NCBI GenBank assembly: GCA_039707465.1
Contig: CM077647.1
Coordinates: 117,368,610-117,432,609 of the forward strand
Reading direction: 5' to 3'
Origin: Rhabdophis nuchalis
Taxonomy: Eukaryota > Chordata > Lepidosauria > Squamata > Natricidae
DNA length: 64,000 nucleotides
Positions 11,691 to 21,697 of this stretch are shown here, piece by piece. Position numbers and translations under genes: made by a program. Numbering within the stretch: the first letter of the stretch is position 1; each line of letters begins with the position of its first letter. The notes beneath the pieces were generated by a model. That model was given only the letters and a program-made list of their open reading frames with translations, did no database searches and was not told where the DNA came from.

Positions 11691-13140
11691 GTTTTAGAAC
11701 AGATTAAGGGAGCCAAGAGCAATCTTTATTGCCAATCCAATTGTCCACTTAGTAGAGATCCCGAAGATTCCCAGGGGAGAAGCCTCGATGTAAATTTTAA
11801 AGTCTTATAGTTTAATCACAGAAGGGAAAATTCTTTAACAGTTAAAACTTTCCAGCGGAGGACAACAGAGAGCCCATCCGTCCCTCCTTCTGGTGGGAAG
11901 AAAAGTGAAAGTTCCAATCCTCTCTTGTTAAAAGGTTGCCTCGCAAGTTGTTACAATTAAACACATAGATTCATATACTTTTCAATTGTTGTTTAGATGG
12001 TAAGTCATTCCCAAGCCTCTCTCCGTTTCTGGAGATAGCTTCTTTTTTAAACACCGCTTTTCTTCTGAGAGGGGGTTCTATCAAGCAAACACCCCCCCCT
12101 CCATTTCCCTTTTAAAATCAAATGAACACCAAGACTCACATTCCTGCTTGTCTGTCATTTGGAGATAGAAGATTGAAAGGCATCCGCTGCCCCCGACACT
12201 CCAGCTAACTTTTTATTGTTGCAGTTTGTTCCGAGAATTCATCCCGGCTCCTAGTGCGAAGCTGAGACCTCCCCCATGGGTCGCCGGCCAGCCGCCCCTG
12301 CGGCAGGGAACTCCTACAGAGCTCCCTGTGCCCCCGGGGGGGCCCACCAGGAGAGCAAGCAGCGGGCGGAGCGTGAACTCCGTCCGTCGCCTCTAAAGGC
12401 CGGAAACGGAAGTTGACTTTTTTTCTTGTTTTTTATATGTTGAAAGCAGCTTTTTTGTTATTTTTGACTTGTTGCAACCCTTAGTTCATTTGAATCTTAG
12501 CTCTCCTAACTTCATCTTTGCAGGTTCAGAATATATGCTGATTTTCTGCCTTAGTTATGTGCCCCTCTGTTCACTTTTCATACTTGTCCTTTTTAGCTTC
12601 CATTTTATAGAGAGTTCTTTGTGCAGCAATGTTCGTTTCCTTTGGGCTCTTATTTTTCTTCATCATTGGAATTGTGCTAGATCACACTTTTATAATCCCA
12701 CTTTTCAAATTTTCTCAAGCTCCTTAGGTTGTTTTCCCTTTGAGGATTCTCATTCATGGAATCCTTTTCAAGCTCTCTCTAGGTTTATTGAAACCAGAGG
12801 CTATAGTTTGCCTTTGTTCTATTGCTTGTGCTTGCATAATGTTGAATTCCAGTATTGCATAATCACTATTTACCCATCTCCAAGGTTCCTGTAACTTCAA
12901 CACCTCCTACCATTTCATCTCTATTAGTGAGAATTAAGTCCAGTATGGCTGGCCTTAAAGGGAAAATTAAAATTAAATTAAATTAAAATCCCCTCCTCTA
13001 CCTTTTCGGAGACGGGTTTTCTGCTCAGTTGTCAGGAATCTATTTGATCTTCCACTAGCTACAGAGTTGGTTTCCCAATTGATATTAGAGTAAGTAACGT
13101 CCTCCCTTACTATCATGATGTGCTTCCTACATATCTTAGT

Positions 13141-13414
13141 TACCGTATTTATTCGAGTATAACGCGCAAAATTTTCTACCAAAAAAAGAACTCAAAGTTT
13201 GGGTGCGCGTTATAAACGAGGGTGCGCGTTATAAACGAGGGTGCGCGTTATAAACAATTTTTATCATGGCTGCACGTGTTCAACAACGTTTGTCACTTAC
13301 AATGCTTGGTCTGAGCCGAGAAAAAGTGAAACAAAATTTTATACCGATTTTTAATCGAAAATTAGGGGGTGCGCGTTATACACGTGTGCGCGTTATACTC
13401 GAATAAATACGGTA
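13141..13414. mobile_element. MITE with taccgtatttattcg termini
   Basis: Terminal inverted repeats of about 28 bp open taccgtatttattcgagtat and close with the complement at 13387-13414. Inside the left arm, the unit gggtgcgcgttataaacga is tandemly repeated. The central 100 bp has a short open stretch (MAARVQQRLSLTMLGLSREK) that could be a relic of a transposase, but this is only a guess. It interrupts the reverse CR1. Confidence 0.8.
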
Positions 13415-13845
13415 ATTTATTAGCAAAAAGTTCATCTATTTCCTCTGTTTGGTTGGGTGACCTACATACAGTATATGCTATAGCAATATCATTCTTTTTT
13501 TTCTTTTTTATTGACCCAAATGCGTTCAAGATGGTTTCTAATATGGTTCTGCTTTATTTCTGTAGAGAGATAGTTATTTATTTTATATAATACAACTCTA
13601 CCTCCTTCTTTATTAGATCATGGTATTTTTAATAATTTAAATCCATCTAGCTGTATATTCCATTTATGGGTTTCATCGCACCACGTTTCCATGTTGGCAA
13701 CAATATCATATCTTCCCTCATGTACTTGGATGTTGATCAATTGCTGTTTTATTCTGCATATGATAATGAGAAACCTCTGTGATGAATGTACAGTGAAAAG
13801 TATGGCCAACTAGATAATAAGATACCGTTTCTTTTTCATTCCTAG

Positions 13846-13930
13846 GCATTCTTCATATGGCAGACTTTTTGATGATCATGATTATGGATCCTGGGGAAAC
13901 TACAACAATCCACTATATGATGATTCCTAA
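13846..13930 (+). CDS. PARM1: PARM1 exon 4: cytoplasmic tail and stop
   Basis: After the acceptor tttttcattcctag, one base completes Arg, then 27 codons encode [20 protein letters not shown] followed by NPLYDDS and TAA at 13928-13930. This short acidic, Tyr-rich tail is the most conserved part of PARM1 and matches the mammalian C-terminus at nearly every position as I recall it. NPLY resembles an NPxY-type sorting motif. It is the last coding exon; transcription continues into a 3' UTR of unknown length. Confidence 0.95.
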
Positions 13931-14720
13931 TCTAAGAATATTAGCATTGCCAAGGCTGCTTTTGTGTCATGACGCACTAATTCACCAAAAGCACTATGTT
14001 TCAGTATCTTTTGACATACAATTTTATATTTTGTTCCTTTTGCTGTTTCTTCCAGTGAATCTTTGGAGTTTAATAGAAGCTAAACTCTACAATGTGAATC
14101 CGATTCAAGTGATGCTTATAATAAATTATCATATCTTATTTAATAAGTTGGTAGTTTCTGGAAAAAGATGAAGTTATATGAAATACTCTGATAAAACTGA
14201 AGTTTTAGCAACTTATGACAGGTAAACCGTTACTGGCAGATTTGGCATGAAGAAACAGTATGGCCTTTTTAGTTGTCCATCAGCAAACCTTTAAGGTAAA
14301 AATTGCTCCTAAGATTAATACCAACTCATGTTCATTTGCTTTACCAGGCTGTTTTTGTAAGAAGAGTGTTCTTATTAAGATTCAGTTGGATATTGTACTT
14401 GTATTTCACTGAAATTCTTTTTAACTGCTTTGTTAAGCAGTTGCTATAAATGGCAGTACCACGTCAATTGCTTCTGTTTTCTTTCATCATACCAGTTCAA
14501 CAAAAGCTGTGCTCTTTAACAGAGGCAACAGCTATTGGTTCATTGATAATACACAAATATCATATTTAAGGGATGAAATTAATAATTCTCCCCCACAAAA
14601 AAACACAAACTAGTAGATTTGATATGTAAAGAATGAGATTATTTCCAAAAATAAAATATTATCTCTTTGATTTGTACCAAGTATTAACTATTCCATATTT
14701 TCTGGATTCAGTATTAATGT

Positions 14721-14978
14721 TACTGTGTTTCCCCAAAAATAAGACAGGGTCTTATTTTCTTTTGACCACCACCCCGAAATAAGTCCTTGGCCTTATTTTC
14801 AGGGCGGTCTTATTATTTTTGAGGTGCAGGAGGCAGCAAACATGGTCTCCTCATGGCCGCTGCTGTGTTGCAATATTTTCAGGGAGGACTTATTTTTGAG
14901 GGAGGGTTTATTTTAGCACATGCGCTCAAAAGCCTGAATTATTATCCTGGCAGGTCTTATTTTTGGGGAAATAGGGTA
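14721..14978. mobile_element. MITE, second copy of the 9101 family
   Basis: It opens tactgtgtttccccaaaaat, shares aagacagggtcttattttc and gaggtgcaggaggc with the copy at 9101-9362, and closes ggtcttatttttggggaaat then agggta. Non-coding. Confidence 0.75.
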
Positions 14979-15812
14979 ATATCCAGGCCACTATTGACCT
15001 CGATTTGGTTCAATACTTCCATCACAATTCCTCATCTGGATGAAAAAAGAAAAATAGAATATCATTGAATATTGATTATCCATGATGCTTCACTCTTTTA
15101 AATTAGATTTCTCAGCAGTTTCTTGCTAATAAATTGGGGGTGGAGGGTGGGTGGGGAATTACAGATTAGTGGAATCTCTCAAATGTTTTCTTAACCTCTC
15201 TAAATACAAGTATCTAAAAAAAGATTGGGTAAACACACTCCACTTCACCAAGCATTCTTCCCATTTTGTTGGGCACAATCATATTTCAAGTTACATCTGA
15301 AAATCCGCTAAACAAATAGCATCCTTAAAATCCAGAGACAATGCTATATAAATAATGTACAGGTAAACTTCCATCAAAGTCAAAGAGCCTCTTTAAGTCT
15401 CATCTGCAACTATAGAAGACTGAAGGAAAAAAACGTCCATAAATGTTTGAGGAGGTGAAAAGGAAGGAGAGTCTGCTGTAAGATTTGGTTTTAATGTTGA
15501 AAAATGGGTTTAAAAACACAAGACACAAAATAAAACCTAGGAAAGTGGAGGAGAATAATAAACTCTGAGTAGTGAAAATGGGTTTGGGAGCAGATTTTCT
15601 ATCTTTGCTTAGGTAGGATAATAGCAACAAACTATATTTTAAAAGTAGTGGAAAATGCTACCATTTTCCAACAAACCCCCATTTTCCAAAGAGTTCTATA
15701 CCTTGTCTCCATATTCTCCTCTATCTCACTATTATGTCCTATCAATAGGACCATATAAATGGAAAAAAATATGTCTAGTTCATGAAAAAGCTATACTAAA
15801 TATTTGTACATT

Positions 15813-16936
15813 CAGTGGTGGGATTCAGCAGGTTTGCACCGGTTCAGGTGAACCATCCGTTAACTTTCTGAACAGTTCAGCAAACTGGCTGAACTGTTCA
15901 GCAAATTTCCTTCCAAAGCCTTTTGTTTTTCCCATTTTACAGGGCTAATCCTGTTAGGAAGGCAGGACAGAAATATTGTGGTGTGCCTCTGTGTTGCTTC
16001 TAGCCTAATCCTGCTTATCTTTAAGTATTTTCAGAAACTGCCTCTCTGGTTAAGCCTTGTTACATTGGCAGTATGCCCAGACTAGCCAGAGCTGCTTCTC
16101 TGGAGTTTTGTTTGTTTGTTTGCTGGTATTTTTATTAGTTTGACTTTTTAAAAAGCTTTTTATACTGCTTGGGGTATACTTCCAAGAGGCAGGATGCAAG
16201 CTTGGCAGGCTGTCTGGCTTTTTTACTACTATTTTGGGGGCATATGATCTTTCCTTAAGTCTGGATGATTTCCTTAGGATATTTTGTGAAGTAAGTGAGA
16301 CCAGCTGATATGTTTAAGGAGTGCAAATGGATTTAATGATTGCTTGGGTGGGGGGGAGGATGCTTTGCGAGTTCAGTGAACACAGGAGTCTCTTCTTTAT
16401 GGGAATTTTCAGTCATCCAGGTCATGGTTGTCCCAAAGATGCTTTTTTCAAGAGGCAACTGGAGTTTCTTGGTTTCCAGAAAGTCCGGTTGCCTCTTGAA
16501 AAAGCACCTTTGGGACAAGAGTCTCTTGCATTGCTTTAGAGTGGCCAAGGCACGTGATTGCTCACTGAGAGTATGTGGATCCTCATTCCAATTTGTTTTA
16601 GTTTCTCTCGTTATAATTAGGCTTTCTAATCTAATGATTGGTATATTGCAAACAAAGAAGCTTTTTTGCATAGGTAATCTTTGATTTACAACAGTTCATT
16701 CAGTGACCATTCAAAGTTACAACGGTACTGAAAAAAGTGACTTATGACCATTTTTCATATTTAACAACTGTTGCAGCACCCCCACGGTCATGAGCACGGG
16801 TGAGGTGAAGCACCCCTCGATGTGAGTGACATTGAGTTGGCCACACTCACCCAGTCCCATCACCACCCAGCCATGCCTACCCAGTTGGTCATTAGGAGAG
16901 AGAACCGGTTGTTAAATAATTTGAATCCCACCACTG
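15813..16936. mobile_element. hAT-like MITE of the CAGTGGTGGG family, long copy with nested repeats
   Basis: The ends cagtggtgggattcagcagg and ggttgttaaataatttgaat, then cccaccactg, are the family termini. Flanks tgtacatt and tactcatt are a plausible decayed 8-bp duplication. At 1.1 kb it is much longer than its relatives because it carries a hairpin (16431-16519) and a fragment of another squamate MITE (about 16680-16800, with tgacttatgaccatttttca). The ORFs inside are fortuitous. Confidence 0.7.
16431..16519. repeat. Near-perfect 89-bp hairpin
   Basis: tcccaaagatgcttttttca pairs with its complement ending caaaggtgctttttcaagag read in reverse; the centre is around ttggtttccag. It looks like a palindromic MITE nested inside the longer MITE. 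Confidence 0.75.
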
Positions 16937-17104
16937 TACTCATTCAATAGTTGTCATTTTTCTTTCGTGTGACAAAGGTCTACAATGGTCACCCCTCACT
17001 TGGTAGCCTGAAATGCATTGGCCTATGGGGTGCAGTTATTTATACTGACAAGTAATGAGGAATGTTATATGCCAATTTGTAGAAAAGCAGCTCGAAAATG
17101 AGTC

Positions 17105-17665
17105 AGAATCATAGTGGTCTGGAAGGGATCTTGGAGGTTTTTAGTCCAACCCATTGTACAAGGTAGCAGCCCTTAAAGCCATGATGGCGAACCTATGGCA
17201 TGCATGCCATAGGTGGCACATGGAGCTCTCTCTGTGGGCAAGTGAAACATGCCTAACTCAGGTCCACTGCACATGCCAGACAGCTGATCTTCAGATCTCT
17301 GCTGCGCATGTGGAAAGCGCACGTGGGAGGGCTGCGCATGTGGAAAGCGCACGTGGGAGTTGCATGAGCATGCATGGGGGCATGGGGCATGCACACACAC
17401 ACTGTTTTTTGTTTCAGGAGGCTACAGGGAGCCCTGCTAGGCCCAAACCAGGCCATGGGGATTGTGTGCATGCGCGGGGCATGTGCGGGGGTGGTGGAAG
17501 TATGGGGCATTGTGTGTGCATGTGCAGGGGTGGGGGGGCATTGCATTATGTGTATGGGCATGCACATGTGCACTGTCATGCGTGTGTGCGCAATTTTGGC
17601 ACATGAGGAGGAGAAGATTAGCCATCACTGCCTTAAACCTTCCAGACAAATGGGTGCCCAATTGA
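17105..17665 (-). mobile_element. CR1 tail fragment, split by a MITE
   Basis: Reverse-strand CR1 3' end (agaatcatagtggtctggaa, ttagtccaacccattgtaca), continuing after the MITE at 17639 with ccttccagacaaatgggtgc. The two halves join in CR1 consensus order. Confidence 0.6.
17179..17630. mobile_element. hAT-like MITE (gatggcgaacctatggca)
   Basis: Left end ccatgatggcgaacctatgg, right end gaagattagccatcactg. Flanks ccttaaag (17171-17178) and ccttaaac (17631-17638) are an 8-bp duplication with one change. The interior is rich in CA/TG and CG alternation and contains a direct repeat of about 27 bp (tgcgcatgtggaaagcgcac twice near 17306-17360). The overlapping Cys/His-rich ORFs on both strands are products of this composition. 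Confidence 0.78.
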
Positions 17666-18755
17666 ACGAATGAATGAAATGTAGCTTTGTGCAGTTGGAT
17701 TCCAAATGAGGTTTATTCCTTTTTAGCAATTATCACAACAGACTTTTTTTTGGTCCAGATCCTTGGTATAAATTGGGAGCTCCAACATTCATTTTTCATT
17801 TAATGATGTAATCAGTGTTAAAACCACCTACTTAGGTGGTGACCGTTCCCCCCTATAATAAGTATGAGTCACATTTTAAGCAGATAATAAATACTTCTTG
17901 ATAAACAGTTTGTCCACATCTCATGAGCTACATGTGCAGTACATCTGCAGTGGCATTTATAAATGTCAAATTTTAAAACTTCAATTAAGAAATAAATCAG
18001 ATGAAAGCATTATAAGATTTTCCCTTCAAAATTTTAATCTGTTTACGTTATCTCTTCCTTTAGATAAAGTTACTACTATTTTCCTTTGCCAATTTATATG
18101 CTACCAGTTGGGATAAATAAAAATGATTTGATTGAGAATTGCTATGATTTTTTTCTCTCTCCTATTTTTCAACATATCTTTTTTTATATAATAATAAGGT
18201 TAGAAATATGAACAATTTTAGGATAATTTAAGATGTTTTTGTGTCTTTCCATGCTCTAATTATTACATACTATAATATAATATACATGATATTTGAGATA
18301 TAGTTATTTAAGCAGCATAACAATATTTTAAAATTGACATTTTTTCAGCATTCATAATGTTTACTTTTATATTTTATCACAATACTGCTCTGTTTAATGC
18401 TCTACAAATCATTTGGTTGCATGAAATTCTATGTACATTCTTTGTGCTGTTATCAAAATTGTCAGCTGTCTTCAATTTTGTCATTATTCAGAGTAAGTTT
18501 TTAAAGATTGCTATTTCTTACTATTTTACCTATTAAAGCTGATTAAATAAAATACAATGTACAGGTGCAGATTTATTTTAGTATTAAACATGTTGGCTGA
18601 TTTGAATGGAAGGTTGAATGTAGTGATATTATGGCCGAGCCTATTTAATTTAAGTTACAATGGTTTAAATCACTTGGGTTCATACTACTTACTAGAGAAG
18701 ACATCCATAATGAAGACAAAAACTATTTGCCTGTTAGTGCTGTACTGATTTCATT

Positions 18756-19640
18756 TAGAGGTGGGTCCACCCGAATAGGTAGTAAAAATCTGGTGTACCT
18801 TTCCGAACCAGTAGTAATGGCAGCCTGGCCATGCCCCCGAACCAGCCACTTGCTCGCCACGCCACGCCCAGTCCAGTCTCTGCTCTGCAACTTGCCTGCC
18901 AGAAGTGCTGTGTCCCTGATCTGTCTGCCAGATAAGCCTGTGTGTCACAGCTTAGCTAGCTGCCCCCTTTTCTGTGGCCCTGCTATGCTTCCCTGCCCTA
19001 CACTCGGCCTTCCTGGCATCCTTGTGTCCAGTTTGCGAAGGCAGTCAAGCAGAAGGCTGCATGGAAGGCAGGGAAGCATGGCAGGACTGCAGGGAAGGGA
19101 GTAAGCAGCCTACTCCTTCCCGCGCAGCCTTGCTTCCCTGCCTTCCACGTGACCTTACCGGCGGTCCCCCATGTCCCCAACCTTCTGAGATTGGCATCCA
19201 GCCTGACCTGACCAGTGGATGGGTGGGCGGCTCTTGGTGGAAACGCAGATGCTGTGCTGGGGCTGAGAGATGCAGTGGTGGCGATACTGTGGGAAGGCAA
19301 GTGGACGTGCCAGGGCTGCTGCACATGCACCCACTCCATTTCTGCAGGGTGATCCAAAGAGGGGAGGAGGATGCTGCAGAAAAGGCTGCCTTCCACCCAG
19401 GCCCAAGTGCCCCTTGTGCCGGCTTTACGGGGCTTCGCAGGAAGTGGGGGGGGGGGTTCTGTCGGGCAGGAGCAGTTTGGCTCAGTTGTTTTCCAGGCAG
19501 CAAAGAGGACAGACTCAAAAAGTATGAAGAGGAGCTTCAGTGAAGTTGGTCGAGGGAGCAACCCTTAGCTTATTGAGTCTAATCGTGGTTGATGGGCCTT
19601 GCCTTGGGGTGGGGGTGGGCCCAAATTGTGCCCCACTGCA
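18756..19640. mobile_element. MITE end and GC-rich unclassified repeat
   Basis: tagaggtgggtccacccgaa at 18756 resembles a terminus of the CAGNGGTGGG family, with the internal phrase cgaaccagtagtaatggcag. I could not find its other end. The GC-rich DNA that follows carries many overlapping ORFs on both strands (18974-19561), none with a recognisable domain; I regard them as non-coding. Confidence 0.45.
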
Positions 19641-20376
19641 AGCGTCTCTTAGTCATTATGTGCAGGGCAAAATCTTGCACAGTTAAGAAAACCTCGTGAG
19701 TCTGAGGCATTTAACAGCTTCTCGAACCTGGGAAGTTTTTCTTTACTGTGCAAATGGGGCGCAATTTTGGGGTGGCAGGTGGGGCAAGGGGTGGGGCGGG
19801 GCACGAAATGTGTATCTTAACGACCTTGTGTTGGAGGGGGAGCCGGGCCTGGTGGGTATTACAGAGACCTGGTTGGGCCACGAGGGAGGACTACCCCTCA
19901 TGGAAATGTGCCCACCAGGTTACCGAGCATTTCATCAGCCACGGGCCCTAGGCAGGGGGCGGGGGGTGGCGGTTATTGTTAGGGAAGGTCTCGGGCCAAG
20001 AGAGACCACTGTGCCACAGACTACCAGCTGTGAGTCCCTCTGCGTGAAGTGGGGCCCAGGGAGGCAGTTGGGCTTGCTGATTGTGCACCTGGCTCCCCGC
20101 TATGTATCAGCAGCCCTGCCCGAGCTCCTTGAGGTGATCGCCGAGGTGGTGGTTGATACCCCCCGACTGTTAGTCATGGGGGACTTCAACCTGCCATCGG
20201 TAGGCGAGACATCTGAGGCAGCTCGGGAGTTCATGGCCTCCATGATGGCCATGGATCTGACCCAAGTAATTCAGGGCCCCACTCATGATGGAGGACACAC
20301 ACTAGATTTAATCTTTGTCTCTGGTCAGTGGATGAGTGATCTAGGTGTAGGGGATTTAGCCATTGTACCCCTATCA

Positions 20377-20440
20377 TTTTTTATTTTATTTTATTTACAT
20401 TTATATCCCGCCCTTCTCCACAGAGGACCCAGAGCGGCGA
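20377..20440 (-). mobile_element. L2 3' tail inserted in L2
   Basis: About 60 bp, the complement of an L2 tail (tttatttacatttatatccc, cccttctccacagaggaccc), breaks the host L2 endonuclease frame between the PLS and DHALL codons seen in the intact copy. Confidence 0.75.
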
Positions 20441-21201
20441 GATCACTCTCCTCCAGCTTGACTTTCCTACTGCTACACCCCACCGTGGGGAGGCGGAACC
20501 AGAGATCCCAAGATGGTTCCGCCATAGGCACCTGATGGACCCAGAGAGGTTCCAGATGGAGATTGGGCCACTACCTGCGACCTTGACCCGCGTCTGGACT
20601 GAGGACCTAGTGGCCGCATGGAACAATGCGTCCATGGGGATCTTGGACCAGGTCGCGCCCTTGCGGCCTCTCATGCGGCGTCGATCCACCCAGGTCCCTT
20701 GATTCTCTGAGGAGCTGAGGGTGATGAAACACCGCAAGAGATGCCTAGAGAGCAAATGGAGAGCCACACGGTCCGAATCTGATCGAACACAGGTAAGATC
20801 CCATTTGAGGACGTACCTAGTGGCGATAAGAGTGGCCAAATGCAATTATTGTGCCGCCCTTATCTCATCCACAGATAACCGCCCTGCCGCCCTGTTTGGG
20901 GTGACCGGCTCCCTCCTTCAACAGAGGCCGCAGGAAGTCCCTCTGCAGGGCAGAGCAGAGGAATTTGGAGAGTATCTGCAAAATCACTCATATTCGGAGC
21001 GAGCTGACCTCCATGGAGAGTAGTCTGGAGGGACCATCCGTGGCAGGTCTTGAGACAGTGTTATGGGATGAGTTTGACTTTGTTACTTCCTTTTTTTTAT
21101 TATTATTAATTTTTTTATATTTTACAATATTTTACAATATTCCAACCAGTGCTATACAGAACGAAAGGAAGAGTTGGTTCTTCGGATATCTTCAATTATC
21201 T

Positions 21202-21604
21202 TTAGGATCCCCAAAATCCACGTTCTCTAGGTACAGGTATCGAGGCATCCAAAGTTCCAAGTGCATAGTCCACAAATGGCTTCCAAGTCTTCCAAAAAAT
21301 GTCTTTTTTATAGACCCCCTCTCTAAATTTAATATCACAAGTCATTTTATCATTTAAAGCTAATTTCCACATTTCACAATACCACTCTTCTATTTTAATA
21401 TTTACCTCTATTTTCCAGTATCTTGCTATTATAATTCTACCCATTATAATCATAATTCTAATCAATTCTTTCTCATATTTTGTTAATTCTAATTCCTTAA
21501 TTATCAATAATAATATAGTTTCTGATCTCAATGTTATTCTTTTCTTCATCATTTCAAACATCGTTTTCTCCAATTGCTGCCAAAACTTTTTAATTTTTTC
21601 ACAT

Positions 21605-21697
<93 letters not shown>

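Larger units (their letters stand above)
10356..12412 (-). mobile_element. ORF1-only L1 derivative (HAL1-like), copy 1
   Basis: A complete insertion flanked by a 16-bp target duplication ttgactttttttcttg (10340-10355 and 12413-12428). On the minus strand it has a GC-rich 5' leader of about 0.87 kb (12412 to 11539), an L1-type ORF1 (11538 to 10600), about 240 bp of 3' UTR and a T-run (its A-tail) at the left. There is no ORF2. A reverse L2 tail (11612-11690) lies inside the leader. The same order and lengths recur in the copy at 48797-50804, which argues that this is a defined non-autonomous family rather than a chance deletion. Confidence 0.85.
9990..13805 (-). mobile_element. CR1-clade LINE, reverse strand, interrupted
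   Basis: The 3' tail is at the left (10003-10120, complement of the standard CR1 ending, with cttctagtccaatcccctgc). The endonuclease end is at the right (13640-13800, complement of the ETWCDETHKWNIQLDGF region). Between them are RT-domain remnants with many stops at 10120-10340 and 12429-13140. Two later insertions interrupt it: the ORF1-only element 10356-12412 and the MITE 13141-13414. The sequence reads continuously across both insertions. Confidence 0.75.
8918..13845 (+). other. PARM1: PARM1 intron 3, repeat-filled
   Basis: GT-AG intron of 4.9 kb. It contains, in order, a palindromic MITE (9101-9362), a CTTT/CT microsatellite, a reverse CR1 split by an ORF1-only L1 derivative (10356-12412), and a third MITE (13141-13414). 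Intronic orientation means the L1-type and CR1 inserts are antisense to PARM1. Confidence 0.85.
13931..18125 (+). other. PARM1: PARM1 3' UTR and downstream flank, end uncertain
   Basis: Unique AT-rich sequence follows the stop, interrupted by MITEs at 14721, 15813 and 17179. Candidate AATAAA signals are at 14120-14125 and 18116-18121. I cannot tell which is used. The short ORFs here have no recognisable product. Confidence 0.4.

Noticed and set aside
16431..16519. A microRNA precursor-like hairpin
   Set aside because: The pairing extends over the whole repeat unit and it sits inside a MITE; no evidence of a processed stem.
17154..17673. Cluster of overlapping Cys/His/Met-rich ORFs on both strands, at first sight metal-binding proteins
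   Set aside because: They lie inside a MITE with an 8-bp duplication and arise from tgcatg/cacaca-type composition.
18974..19568. Several overlapping 65-189 codon ORFs on both strands
   Set aside because: GC-rich repeat with few stops by chance in all frames; no domain, no splice context.
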